Positions 9,215-17,167 of a DNA stretch of 64,000 nt are shown one piece after another. Numbering within the stretch: position 1 is the stretch's first letter; every line of letters begins with the position of its first letter. A program made the translations under genes and the position numbers. The stretch is from Blastococcus sp. CPCC 205250 (lineage in GTDB: Bacteria > Actinomycetota > Actinomycetes > Mycobacteriales > Geodermatophilaceae), in the NCBI RefSeq assembly GCF_019799925.1, contig NZ_JABGCG010000004.1, positions 124,001 through 188,000 on the forward strand. The letters are read 5' to 3'. A model generated the notes under the pieces. It saw only the letters and a program-made list of their open reading frames with translations. It was not told the origin of the DNA and did no database searches.

Positions 9215-9406
9215 TCACGCGGCGGTGTCGCGCGGGGCGGCGGAGCGGGCCTGCACCGCCTGCGCCTGGGCCAGCAGCGGGGCGACGTCGCGCTCCAGCG
9301 CCTGGGCCTCGCGCCCGAGCCGCTGCAGCGCGCCGAGCACGCCGTACACCAGCACGGCGAGCACGATCAGGCACACCACCGGGACGGCGATCCAGACGAC
9401 GAGCAC
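9215..9406 (-). CDS. Small single-pass membrane protein (63 aa), unknown function
   Basis: A 63-residue protein with one N-terminal transmembrane helix (MLVVWIAVPVVCLIVLAVLV) and a soluble amphipathic, Ala/Gln/Arg-rich helix (LQRLGREAQALERDVAPLL). Helix-then-amphipathic layout recalls TatA-like or coiled-coil scaffolding proteins, but no family is recognised. The GTG start is supported by a TAGGGT hexamer 6 nt upstream and by the absence of a better start. It sits between pafC and tatA on the same strand. Confidence 0.65.
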   Translation of the reverse strand: MLVVWIAVPVVCLIVLAVLVYGVLGALQRLGREAQALERDVAPLLAQAQAVQARSAAPRDTAA

Positions 9407-9412
9407 GCACCG

Positions 9413-9418
9413 ACCCTA
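9413..9418 (-). promoter_or_regulatory. Candidate -10 (TAGGGT), leaderless, 63-aa membrane protein
   Basis: TAGGGT ends 6 nt before the GTG at 9406. Confidence 0.45.
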
Positions 9419-9466
9419 GCCGCCGGCGGCGGGAGCCGGACCGCCCGCCGGGGGCGCGGGCCCGGC

Positions 9467-10438
9467 TCACCCCTCGGCGGCGTACCGGGCGAGGGCGGCC
9501 CGCGCGTCCTCGGCGACCGCCGCGGCGAGCTCGGCCGGCGCGTCGACCAGCGCGCCCCCGCCGAGCGAGGCGACCAGCCGGCGGGCCCAGGCCAGGTCGG
9601 CGGTGCGCACCGCGACGGCGAGGCCGCCGGGCGGGTCGTCGACCTCGCGCACCTCCTCGACCGGGTAGTACTCGGCGACCCAGCGGGCGCTGCCGGCCAG
9701 CCGCAGCCGGACCAGCTGCGCCTCGGGCCCCGGCTGGTACACGCCGCCGTCGACGTCGCGCTCGTGGGCCTCCGGCGGCGGCGCGGCGGGCTCGTCGAGC
9801 ACCACGACGTCGTCCATCCGGTCGACCCGGAACAGCCGCACGCCCTCGGCCCGGCGGCACCAGGCCTCGAGGTAGCTGTGCCCGTCGACCAGCAGCAGCC
9901 GCATCGGGTCGACGGTGCGCTCGGTCCGCTCGTCGCGGGTGGGCACGTAGTAGTGCAGGTGCAGGGCCCGCCGCCGCTCCAGGCCCTCCCGGACGACGGC
10001 GAGGGCCTGCTCGCGGGCGTCGACCGAGAGCGCGACCGGTGAGACCCGCTCCCCCGCGTGGCCGGCGACCGCGGAGATCTTGGCCAGGGCGCAGCTGACC
10101 GCCTCCCGCTCGGCGAGGCCGGGTGACTCCAGCAGCGCGCGCAGGGCGACGACCAGGGCCACGGCCTCGTCGGTGGTCAGCCGCAGCGGGCGGACCATGC
10201 CGGCGGTGAAGGTGACCCGGACCCGGTCGCCCTCGAAGGACAGGTCGATGAGGTCACCGGGGCCGTACCCGGGCAGCCCGCACATCCACAGCAGCTCGAG
10301 GTCGCGCCGCAGCTGCCGCTCGGGGACGCCGAAGTCCCGGGCGGCCTCGGCCAGCGGCACGCCGTCGGGGCGCGCGGTCAGGTACGGGATGAGCGACAGC
10401 AGCCGCGTCATGCGCTCGGTGGTGCCCGGTGCGGTCAT
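9467..10438 (-). CDS. pafC: PafC, WYL-domain DNA-damage response regulator
   Basis: A 323-residue helix-turn-helix plus WYL-domain protein. The N-terminal winged helix (about residues 8-70, with PLAEAARDFGVPERQLRRDL) binds DNA; the WYL domain carries the HLHYYVPTRDERTERTVDP strand pair and the WCRRAEGVRLFRVDRM motif. PafB and PafC form a heterodimer that activates the LexA-independent DNA-damage regulon in mycobacteria. The ATG overlaps the pafB stop by four bases (ATGA), so the pair is translationally coupled. It is followed by tatA-region genes as in M. tuberculosis. Confidence 0.92.
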   Translation of the reverse strand: MTAPGTTERMTRLLSLIPYLTARPDGVPLAEAARDFGVPERQLRRDLELLWMCGLPGYGPGDLIDLSFEGDRVRVTFTAGMVRPLRLTTDEAVALVVALRALLESPGLAEREAVSCALAKISAVAGHAGERVSPVALSVDAREQALAVVREGLERRRALHLHYYVPTRDERTERTVDPMRLLLVDGHSYLEAWCRRAEGVRLFRVDRMDDVVVLDEPAAPPPEAHERDVDGGVYQPGPEAQLVRLRLAGSARWVAEYYPVEEVREVDDPPGGLAVAVRTADLAWARRLVASLGGGALVDAPAELAAAVAEDARAALARYAAEG

Positions 10439-11412
10439 GCGCGCTCCCCCATCGCGGCCAGCCGGGTCAGCCGCTCGACGACCGCGTCCCGCACGGCCTG
10501 CGGGGCCTCGACGAGGACGTCGGCGCCGTACGCGGCCAGCTGGTCGGCCAGGCGCCACGGCTCGGTGGTGCGCAGCTGGAGCCGGTCGGTGCCGTCGTCC
10601 GCCGGGCCCAGGGGGACGGCGGTGCGGCGCAGCCCGATGGCCGCACCGGGCCGGGCCCGCACGACGACGAGCTGCTCCTCTCCCCCGTCCTGGCGGGCGA
10701 CCAGCGCGGCCAGGTCGAGGTCGGCCGGCGGCTCGAACGCGTTCTCCGGGCCGGTGACCCGGGGTGCCCCCACGACGCGCGAGAGCCGGAACACCCGCGG
10801 CGCCTGCCGGTCCAGGTCGTGGCCGACGAGGTACCAGCGGCCGTGCCAGGCCACCACGCCCCACGGCTGCACGCGGCGGCGCGCCGGCGCGCCCTCGTCG
10901 GGACGGCGGTAGTCGAACTCGACCAGCCGCCGGTCGCGCGCGGCGGCGTAGCAGGGCTCGAAGGCCGGCTCGTCGGAGTCCAGCCGCGGGCGCAGCGGCA
11001 GCGTGCGGCCCGGGTCGACGTCCACGCCCGCGGCCCGGAGCTTGACCAGCGCGCTCTGCGCGGCGCCGGCGAGCTGGGCGGACTCCCACAGCCGCAGGGC
11101 CAGGCCGACCGCGGCGGCCTCCTCGCCGGTGAGCGTGAGCTCGGGCAGCTCGTAGTCGGCGCGGGCGATGCGGTAGCCGTCCTCGGTGTCGAACGCGCTG
11201 GTGCGGCCGGTCTCCAGCGGGACGCCCATCTCCCGCAGGTCGGCCTTGTCCCGCTCGAACATCCGCTTGAAGGCCTCGTCGGCGCGCTCGGTGCCGTCGT
11301 CGGCCTCGTAGCCGGGCACCGTGGCCCGGATCCGGGCGGCGCTGACGTACTGGCGGGTGCCGAGGAGGGCGATGACCAGGTTGACCAGTCGTTCCGCCCG
11401 CTTCGCCGCCAC
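10435..11412 (-). CDS. pafB: PafB, WYL-domain DNA-damage response regulator
   Basis: A 325-residue partner of PafC with the same layout: winged helix (residues 3-75; RLVNLVIALLGTRQYVSAARI), a linker and a WYL domain with VEFDYRRPDEG and the WGVVAWHGRWYLVGHD motif. Expected to sense a DNA-damage signal and stimulate RNA polymerase at PafBC promoters together with PafC. GTG start with TAGCCT 6 nt upstream. Despite the name (proteasome accessory factor), PafBC does not act in proteolysis; its location beside the pup locus is conserved in actinobacteria. Confidence 0.92.
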   Translation of the reverse strand: MAAKRAERLVNLVIALLGTRQYVSAARIRATVPGYEADDGTERADEAFKRMFERDKADLREMGVPLETGRTSAFDTEDGYRIARADYELPELTLTGEEAAAVGLALRLWESAQLAGAAQSALVKLRAAGVDVDPGRTLPLRPRLDSDEPAFEPCYAAARDRRLVEFDYRRPDEGAPARRRVQPWGVVAWHGRWYLVGHDLDRQAPRVFRLSRVVGAPRVTGPENAFEPPADLDLAALVARQDGGEEQLVVVRARPGAAIGLRRTAVPLGPADDGTDRLQLRTTEPWRLADQLAAYGADVLVEAPQAVRDAVVERLTRLAAMGERA

Positions 11413-11418
11413 GGAGCC

Positions 11419-11424
11419 AGGCTA
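11419..11424 (-). promoter_or_regulatory. Candidate -10 (TAGCCT), leaderless, pafBC
   Basis: TAGCCT ends 6 nt before the pafB GTG. The divergent DUF3866 gene has the same hexamer, 92 bp away. Confidence 0.45.
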
Positions 11425-11516
11425 GAGGAAGGACCCGGGTGCCCCCCACGCCTCGCGAGCTCGCCGCGGGCCCCTGCACCGGGGCCGCCCCGGGGGCGGG
11501 CCACTGCGGCGCTGAC

Positions 11517-11522
11517 TAGCCT
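11517..11522 (+). promoter_or_regulatory. Candidate -10 (TAGCCT), leaderless, DUF3866 gene
   Basis: TAGCCT ends 7 nt before the GTG at 11530. Confidence 0.45.
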
Positions 11523-11529
11523 CCACCCC

Positions 11530-12702
11530 GTGGGGGACGAGCAGCCGGCCGCGAGCCGGATCCGTTGGCGGCGCGGCACCGTGACCGCCGTCGGCCGTGC
11601 GTGGCGCGACGCCGTCGAACTGACCGTCGAGGTGCCCGGCGACGGCGCCGTCCGCTCGCTGGCACACCCGTCGATCGTGGGCACGCCGGCCGTGGGCGAC
11701 GACGTGCTGCTCAACACCACCGCCTGGGCGCAGAAGCTGGGCACCGGGGGGTACGCGCTCGTCGTCGCCGTCCCCGACCGGCTGCCGCCCGATCCCGAGG
11801 GGCCCGGGCACCTGGTCAAGGCGCGGTACACGCCGCTGCAGGTCACCGTGCAGGGCGTCGACGAGCAGGACACCGAGCACCACGCCGCGATCGCCGCGGC
11901 CGACGACCTCGACGGCATGCCCGTCGTCGTCGCCGACCTGCACTCGGCGCTGCCGGCGGTGCTGATCGGCGTGCTCGCCACCGACCCCGACCTCAAGGTC
12001 GCCTACGTCATGACCGACGGCGGCGCGCTGGTGGCCGGCTTCTCCCGCACGCTGTCGGCGCTGCGGGCGTCGCTGGCCGGCGTCGTCACCGTGGGCCAGG
12101 CCTTCGGCGGCGACCTGGAGGCGGTGACCGTGCACACCGGGCTGCTCGCCGCCCGGCACGTGCTGGGCGCCGACGTGGCGATCGTCAGCCAGGGCCCGGG
12201 CAACCTGGGCACCGGCACGCCGTGGGGCTTCTCCGGCGTGGCCGCCGGCGAGGCGTGCAACGCGGTGGCGGTCCTGGGCGGGCAGCCGGTGGGCGCGCTG
12301 CGGATCTCCGACGCCGACCCGCGGCCGCGCCACCGCGGGGTCTCCCACCACTCGCTGACCGCCTTCGGGCGGGTGGCGCTCGGCGGGGTGACGCTGGTGG
12401 CGCCGCGCGGGCTGGGCTCGGAGCTGGGGCGCCAGGTCGAGGAGGACCTCGCGGGGCAGCCCGAGCGCAACCCGGTCGTCTGGATGGACGTCGAGGGGCT
12501 GGAGGAGGCGCTGGGCCTGTCCCCCGTGCCGCTGTCGACCATGGGCCGCGGCTACGACGAGGAGCGGCCCTACTTCCTGGCCGCCGCCGCCGCGGGCCGG
12601 TACGCCGCCCTGCAGGTCCCGCTGCCGCCCGTCCCGGAGGCCGGGGCGGCGGAGGCCGGTCCGGCTGCCGAGCCGGCACCGACGGCGGCCGACGCGAGCT
12701 GA
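11530..12702 (+). CDS. DUF3866 family protein
   Basis: A 390-residue cytoplasmic protein of the DUF3866 family. Recognisable blocks are VVVADLHSALPAVLIGVLA, VAYVMTDGGALV, the central GPGNLGTGTPWGFSGVA and SHHSLTAFGRVALGGVT. No catalytic role is established for the family; the conserved Gly- and His-containing blocks suggest an enzyme fold. The C-terminus is an Ala/Pro-rich tail of about 30 residues. It lies on the opposite strand between pafB and pafA and is followed by a perfect palindromic terminator, so it is an independent unit that splits the paf genes. Confidence 0.8.
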   Translation: MGDEQPAASRIRWRRGTVTAVGRAWRDAVELTVEVPGDGAVRSLAHPSIVGTPAVGDDVLLNTTAWAQKLGTGGYALVVAVPDRLPPDPEGPGHLVKARYTPLQVTVQGVDEQDTEHHAAIAAADDLDGMPVVVADLHSALPAVLIGVLATDPDLKVAYVMTDGGALVAGFSRTLSALRASLAGVVTVGQAFGGDLEAVTVHTGLLAARHVLGADVAIVSQGPGNLGTGTPWGFSGVAAGEACNAVAVLGGQPVGALRISDADPRPRHRGVSHHSLTAFGRVALGGVTLVAPRGLGSELGRQVEEDLAGQPERNPVVWMDVEGLEEALGLSPVPLSTMGRGYDEERPYFLAAAAAGRYAALQVPLPPVPEAGAAEAGPAAEPAPTAADAS

Positions 12703-12729
12703 CCGCCGGGCCCTCCCAGGGCCCGGCGG
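12703..12729. terminator. Bidirectional terminator hairpin between DUF3866 and pafA
   Basis: A perfect 12-bp inverted repeat (CCGCCGGGCCCT / AGGGCCCGGCGG) with a 3-nt loop directly after the DUF3866 stop and 8 bp from the pafA stop. Being symmetric it can serve both converging genes. No clear T-run follows, as is usual in this group. Confidence 0.75.
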
Positions 12730-12736
12730 CCGCCGG

Positions 12737-14095
12737 TCACATGCTCGCGATGAGCTTGTCGACCCGGTCGTCGACGGACTTGAACGGGTCCTTGCACAGC
12801 ACGGTGCGCTGGGCCTGGTCGTTGAGCTTCAGGTGCACCCAGTCGACGGTGAAGTCCCGGCGCTTCTCCTGCGCCTTGCGGATGAACTCGCCGCGCAGCT
12901 TGGCGCGGGTGGTCTGCGGGGGCACGTTCTTGGCCTCGAAGACGCGCGGCTCGTGGGCGACCCGCTCGACCTGGCCGTTGCGCTCCAGCAGGTAGTACAG
13001 GCCGCGCTTGCGGCTGATGTCGTGGTAGGCGAGGTCGAGCTGGGCGACCCGCGGGTGCGACAGCGGCATGTCGTGCTTGGCCCGGTAGCGCTCGATGAGC
13101 TGGAACTTCGCGGCCCAGTCGATCTCGCGCTCGATGAGCGACAGGTCGCCGCTGTCGACGGCCTTGAGCACCCGGCCCCACAGCTCCAGCATCTGCCGGT
13201 GCACCGGGCCGAAGCCCTCGCGGTCGACGAACTCCGTCGCCCGCGCGTGGTACTCGCCCTGGATCTCCAGCGCGGACATCTCGCGACCGTTGGCCAGCCG
13301 GACCTTGCGGCGGCCGGTCATGTCGTGGCTGATCTCGCGGATGGCGCGGATCGGGTTCTCCAGCGCCATGTCGCGGATGGGGACGCCGGCCTCGATCATC
13401 CGCAGCACCAGGTCGGTGGAGGCGACCTTGAGCAGCGTCGTCGTCTCGTTCATGTTCGAGTCGCCGACGATCACGTGCAGCCGGCGGTAGCGCTCGGCGT
13501 CGGCGTGCGGCTCGTCGCGGGTGTTGATGATCGGCCGGGAGCGGGTGGTGGCGCTGGAGACGCCCTCCCAGATGTGCTCGGCGCGCTGGCTGACGCAGTA
13601 GATCGCCCCGCGCGGGGTCTGCAGCACCTTGCCGGCGCCGACGACGACCTGCCGGCTGACGAGGAACGGGATGAGGACGTCGGCCAGCCGGCTGAACTCC
13701 CCGTGCCGGCCGACGAGGTAGTTCTCGTGGCAGCCGTAGCTGTTGCCCGCGGAGTCGGTGTTGTTCTTGAACAGGTAGATGTCGCCGGTGACGCCCTCCT
13801 CGGCCAGCCGCTGCTCGGCGTCGACCAGCAGCCCCTCGAGGATGCGCTCCCCGGCCTTGTCGTGGACGACGAGCTCGGTGAGGTCGTCGCACTCGGCGGT
13901 GGCGTACTCGGGGTGGCTGCCGACGTCGAGGTACAGGCGCGAGCCGTTGCGCAGGAAGACGTTGGAGCTGCGCCCCCAGGACACCACGCGGCGGAACAGG
14001 TAGCGGGCGACCTCGTCCGGGGACAGTCGCCGCTGGCCGCGGAAGGTGCAGGTGACGCCGTACTCGGTCTCGATCCCGAAGATCCGTCGGTCCAC
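12737..14095 (-). CDS. pafA: PafA, Pup-protein ligase
   Basis: A 452-residue carboxylate-amine ligase of the glutamine-synthetase-like fold. It phosphorylates the C-terminal Glu of Pup with ATP and joins it to substrate lysines. The N-terminal [19 protein letters not shown] and the catalytic Asp57 in [16 protein letters not shown] are intact, as are the ATP-site blocks [20 protein letters not shown] and [13 protein letters not shown]; the C-terminal domain ends KLIASM. It lacks the Dop-specific insertion. Start is GTG with TAGTCT 6 nt upstream. Separated from prcA by 74 bp. Confidence 0.97.
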   Translation of the reverse strand: MDRRIFGIETEYGVTCTFRGQRRLSPDEVARYLFRRVVSWGRSSNVFLRNGSRLYLDVGSHPEYATAECDDLTELVVHDKAGERILEGLLVDAEQRLAEEGVTGDIYLFKNNTDSAGNSYGCHENYLVGRHGEFSRLADVLIPFLVSRQVVVGAGKVLQTPRGAIYCVSQRAEHIWEGVSSATTRSRPIINTRDEPHADAERYRRLHVIVGDSNMNETTTLLKVASTDLVLRMIEAGVPIRDMALENPIRAIREISHDMTGRRKVRLANGREMSALEIQGEYHARATEFVDREGFGPVHRQMLELWGRVLKAVDSGDLSLIEREIDWAAKFQLIERYRAKHDMPLSHPRVAQLDLAYHDISRKRGLYYLLERNGQVERVAHEPRVFEAKNVPPQTTRAKLRGEFIRKAQEKRRDFTVDWVHLKLNDQAQRTVLCKDPFKSVDDRVDKLIASM

Positions 14096-14101
14096 GTCCC
14101 G

Positions 14102-14107
14102 AGACTA
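14102..14107 (-). promoter_or_regulatory. Candidate -10 (TAGTCT), leaderless, pafA
   Basis: TAGTCT ends 6 nt before the pafA GTG, suggesting pafA is not only read through from prcBA. Confidence 0.45.
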
Positions 14108-14169
14108 GGCGCCGGATGCGACATCGGCCGGTCCCGGCGCGGGGTGGCGCGCGGGACCGGCCGCGGTGC

Positions 14170-15087
14170 TCAGGACGCGCCGGTGTCCGAGGGGTTGCCG
14201 CCCTCGCCGTCGCCCGGTCCGGGCTGCGGGCCGGAGCCCTCGCCGCTGCCGTCGGTGCCGCCGGCGGTGTCCGGGGCGCCCGGGTCGCCGAGGCCCGCCG
14301 GGGTGCCCGGGGCCGGGGCGCTGGGCGTGTGGGCCGCCGTCGCGCCCTCCACGGGCGCGTCGCCGTCCCCCGTGCCGTCGCCGTCGCCGAGCAGGGCGCG
14401 CAGCGCGCTGCCCACGACCCGGCGGAAGGCCCGCTTGGGCCGCCGGCGGTCGAGGACGGCGACCTCGAGCTGGGTGGCCGGCAGCAGGCCGGCGTCCCCG
14501 CCGTTGGCCATGGCCGGGCTGACCGCGGACAGCGCCTGGACGCCCACCATCAGCGCCTCGGCCAGGCCCATGCCGGGGGTGAAGTGCTCGCGCAGGTGGC
14601 CGGTGACGGCGTCGGCCTGCCCGCCCATGACCACGAAGTCGGACTCGTCGACGATCGAGCCGTCGAAGGTGAGCCGGTAGAGCTGGTCGTTCGCCGGGTC
14701 GTTGCCGACCTCGGCCACGCAGAGCTCCACCTCGAAGGGCTTCATCTGCTCGGTGAAGACGGTGCCGAGGGTCTGCGCGTAGGCGTTGGCGATGACCCGG
14801 CCGGTGACGTCGCGCCGGTTGTAGGAGTAGCCGCGGACGTCGGCCAGGCGGACGCCGGCCACGCGCAGGCTCTCGAACTCCGAGTAGCGCCCGACGGCGG
14901 CGAAGCCGATCCGGTCGTAGAGCTCACTGACCTTGTGCAGCGTGGCGCTGGGGTTCTCGGCGATGAACAGGACGCCGTCGGCGTAGGTGAGGACGGCGAC
15001 GCTGCGGCCGCGGGAGATGCCCTTGCGGGCGTACTCCGAGCGGTCGCGCATGACCTGCTCGGCGGAGGCGTAGTAGGGCATGGTCAT
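14170..15087 (-). CDS. prcA: Proteasome alpha subunit PrcA
   Basis: A 305-residue 20S proteasome alpha subunit; seven copies form each outer ring and gate the chamber. The N-terminal gate and H0 helix are seen in [19 protein letters not shown], then the [20 protein letters not shown] sheet. It lacks a catalytic Thr, as expected. Residues 230-305 are an added Gly/Pro/Asp/Glu-rich tail, longer than the mycobacterial one. The ATG at 15087 (MTMPYY) is chosen because it follows the prcB stop by 4 nt and has a G-rich ribosome site; an upstream in-frame ATG at 15114 would overlap prcB. Confidence 0.95.
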   Translation of the reverse strand: MTMPYYASAEQVMRDRSEYARKGISRGRSVAVLTYADGVLFIAENPSATLHKVSELYDRIGFAAVGRYSEFESLRVAGVRLADVRGYSYNRRDVTGRVIANAYAQTLGTVFTEQMKPFEVELCVAEVGNDPANDQLYRLTFDGSIVDESDFVVMGGQADAVTGHLREHFTPGMGLAEALMVGVQALSAVSPAMANGGDAGLLPATQLEVAVLDRRRPKRAFRRVVGSALRALLGDGDGTGDGDAPVEGATAAHTPSAPAPGTPAGLGDPGAPDTAGGTDGSGEGSGPQPGPGDGEGGNPSDTGAS

Positions 15088-15091
15088 GGCG

Positions 15092-15958
15092 TCAGGCCCC
15101 CCGTCCGGTCGCATCGCGGTCGGCGGCCGACCGCTCGGTGACGATCGTGTCGGCGACGGCGGCGATCTCGTCGTCGGTCAGCCGGACGGCGCCCTCGGCG
15201 TCGACGCGGTAGACGATCGGGTACAGCCGCCGGACCGGGTCGGGGCCGCCGGTGGCCGAGTCGTCGTCGGCGGCGTCGTACAGGGCCTCGACGACGGTGC
15301 GGGTGGCGGCGTCGGCCGAGAGGTCCTGCCGCCAGGTCTTCTTGAGCGAGCTGCGGGCGAACAGCGAACCGGAGCCGACGGAGGCGTAGCCGCGCTCCTC
15401 GTAGTTCCCGCCGGTGACGTCGTAGCTGAAGATCCGGCCCGGCGTGGCCCCCGGGGCGGCGTCGAGGTCGTAGCCGGCGAACAGCGGGACGACGGCCAGG
15501 CCCTGCATCGCCGCGCCGAGGTTGCCGCGGATCATGCCGGCCAGCCGGTTGGCCTTGCCGTCGAGGGAGAGGGTCAGGCCCTCGATCTTCTCGTAGTGCT
15601 CGAGCTCGACCTGGTAGAGCCGGACCATCTCGATCGCGATGCCCGCGGCACCCGCGATGCCGATCACCGACCAGGAGTCGGCCGGGTAGACCTTCTCGAT
15701 GTCGCGGCTGGAGATCAGGTTGCCCATGGTGGCGCGCCGGTCGCCGCCCATGAGGACGCCGCCGGCGTAGGTGACGGCGACGATCGTCGTCCCGTGGGGG
15801 GCGAGGTCACCGGCGGGAAGCTGCGGCAGGGGCCGGCGGCCGGGCAGCAGGTCGGGCGCGGTGGTCGCCAGGAAGTCGGTGAAGGAGGAGCCCACGCGGT
15901 CCAGGTATGCGGCCGGGAACCCGCTCCGCTCGGTCGGCCACTGGCTCAACCCGTCCAC
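15092..15958 (-). CDS. prcB: Proteasome beta subunit PrcB (catalytic)
   Basis: A 288-residue 20S proteasome beta subunit made as a precursor. The propeptide is 56 residues; cleavage after His-Gly exposes the nucleophile Thr57 in [22 protein letters not shown]. Lys and Asp partners ([10 protein letters not shown] and [12 protein letters not shown]) are present, with [15 protein letters not shown] later. Seven copies form each inner ring and cleave pupylated substrates unfolded by Mpa. The GTG start has GGAG about 5 nt upstream. Four bases separate it from prcA. Confidence 0.96.
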   Translation of the reverse strand: MDGLSQWPTERSGFPAAYLDRVGSSFTDFLATTAPDLLPGRRPLPQLPAGDLAPHGTTIVAVTYAGGVLMGGDRRATMGNLISSRDIEKVYPADSWSVIGIAGAAGIAIEMVRLYQVELEHYEKIEGLTLSLDGKANRLAGMIRGNLGAAMQGLAVVPLFAGYDLDAAPGATPGRIFSYDVTGGNYEERGYASVGSGSLFARSSLKKTWRQDLSADAATRTVVEALYDAADDDSATGGPDPVRRLYPIVYRVDAEGAVRLTDDEIAAVADTIVTERSAADRDATGRGA

Positions 15959-16023
15959 CTCTCCGCACCCTCGTCGAGGGGCTGACGATCACTGGTCCGC
16001 GCGCCGATCGGCACGCCCGTCCG

Positions 16024-16029
16024 ACCCTA
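16024..16029 (-). promoter_or_regulatory. Candidate -10 (TAGGGT) of prcBA
   Basis: TAGGGT in the 181-bp gap between the endonuclease-like gene and prcB, 65 nt before the prcB start. It would let prcBA be read without the gene upstream. Confidence 0.35.
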
Positions 16030-16139
16030 CCGGCGGGGCCCGACGGCGGCTGGCCGCGTCCTGCTCGCGCCGCCTGGGGAGGTGGACGCCACGGGAGGGG
16101 CTGCGGCGCGGCGGTGCCCCCACGCCACCGGACCGCCCG

Positions 16140-16856
16140 TCAGGACGAGTGGTGCGGCCGGTACCCGCTCAGGTCGGCGTCGAGGAGGCTCCGTCTCGCC
16201 AGGAGCATCCCGCGCAGCACGAGCTCGGCCGGTGTGACCTCGGTCAGCCGCTGCACCACGGCCGCCAGGAGCTCCGGGGTGGGAAGCGTCGCTGTGGGCC
16301 GAGCCGTCGGGACGCGGTGTCGCTCGACATACGCGGCGGCCGCGCGGAGGGTGGCGGGGTCGTCCCGGAAGAGCCCCAGCCCGAGGTTGCACCGCTCGCA
16401 CAGGAGGCCGCGGACACGGCCGGTGTCGTGATCGTGGTCGAGGTGCCCTGGGTCGGGCTCCCCGCAGAGCAGGCAGGCATCGCCCTGGCTCGCGCGCATG
16501 GCCCGCACGTCCACGTCCCTCATGCCGTACTTCCGATGGAAGTAGCCGGCTCGGTCCTCGGCGGCCTTGCACGCCTTGCAGCGGCTGCCGAACCCGTGAG
16601 CGTTCCGTACGTTCCTGGCGTAGTCCTCGTGCGCCACGGGCTGTTCGCAGGCGGGACACCGGCGGAGACCTTCAGGGACCCGCGAGTGGTCCCGTACCGG
16701 CCTCCCAGCCCTCAGTCTGCTCTCGCGGTACCAGCGTCGGTTGCGCTCACGGTTGCACTCCCGGCAATAGACGGACAGACCGTCAGGCTGCGATCTGTTC
16801 GCGCCGAAGCTCTCCGGCGCGAGGACCCGGGCGCAGGACGGGCATCGCTTGTCCAT
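16140..16856 (-). CDS. Endonuclease VII-like HNH protein inside the pup-proteasome locus
   Basis: A 238-residue zinc protein. The C-terminal half (about residues 115-185) matches recombination endonuclease VII: CLLC, then HLDHDHDTGRVRGLLCERCN with the His-Asp-His catalytic core and second zinc pair. The N-terminal half carries two more zinc-knuckle-like units, CPSC with YCREC, and CPAC with SRCKAC, each followed by an arginine-rich helix. Endonuclease VII resolves branched DNA; whether this protein cuts DNA is unproven. It starts 20 bp after the pup stop. ATG 16856 or GTG 16859 could start it; there is no ribosome site and both lie in a small hairpin. Confidence 0.82.
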   Translation of the reverse strand: MDKRCPSCARVLAPESFGANRSQPDGLSVYCRECNRERNRRWYRESRLRAGRPVRDHSRVPEGLRRCPACEQPVAHEDYARNVRNAHGFGSRCKACKAAEDRAGYFHRKYGMRDVDVRAMRASQGDACLLCGEPDPGHLDHDHDTGRVRGLLCERCNLGLGLFRDDPATLRAAAAYVERHRVPTARPTATLPTPELLAAVVQRLTEVTPAELVLRGMLLARRSLLDADLSGYRPHHSS

Positions 16857-16869
16857 CACACGCTGTGAT
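16855..16869. promoter_or_regulatory. 15-bp palindrome over the start of the endonuclease VII-like gene
   Basis: ATCACA-CGC-TGTGAT is a perfect 6+6 inverted repeat covering the GTG/ATG start codons between pup and the nuclease gene. It may be a protein operator, or in mRNA a short hairpin hiding the start codon. Function is inferred only. Confidence 0.35.
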
Positions 16870-16876
16870 CAGGTGG

Positions 16877-17086
16877 CTACTCTCCGCCCTTCTGTACGTA
16901 CGATCTCACGAACTCCTCGGCGTTCTCCTCGAGGACCTCGTCGATCTCGTCGAGGATCGAGTCGACGTCCTCGGTCAGCTCCTTCTGGCGCTCGGCGACG
17001 TCGGTGTCGACCGAGGCCTCGACCTCGTCGGTCTCCTCACGCGACCGCGTGGCCCTCTGCTGCCCGCCGGTGTCCCTCGTGGCCAT
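16877..17086 (-). CDS. pup: Pup, prokaryotic ubiquitin-like protein (C-terminal Glu form)
   Basis: A 69-residue acidic, intrinsically disordered tag, the usual size. The coiled-coil-forming part that binds Mpa is around VDSILDEIDEVLEENAEEFV, and the C-terminus reads SYVQKGGE. Ending in Gly-Gly-Glu rather than Gly-Gly-Gln, it is ready for ligation by PafA without deamidation by Dop. The codons for the last residues (GGC GGA GAG TAG) were checked. The ATG has GGAGG 6 nt upstream. Dop lies upstream and the nuclease-like gene and prcBA downstream. Confidence 0.96.
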   Translation of the reverse strand: MATRDTGGQQRATRSREETDEVEASVDTDVAERQKELTEDVDSILDEIDEVLEENAEEFVRSYVQKGGE

Positions 17087-17127
17087 GCCGACCTCCCGTA
17101 CCCGAGTCGAAGTGCCTGCTGAGGGAA

Positions 17128-17133
17128 ACGCTA
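17128..17133 (-). promoter_or_regulatory. Candidate -10 (TAGCGT) upstream of pup
   Basis: TAGCGT in the 81-bp dop-pup gap, 41 nt before the pup ATG, with the ribosome site between. It could raise pup expression above dop. Confidence 0.4.
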
Positions 17134-17167
17134 CCCGCCGGGTGTGACATCCGAGGGCGCGGCGAGC

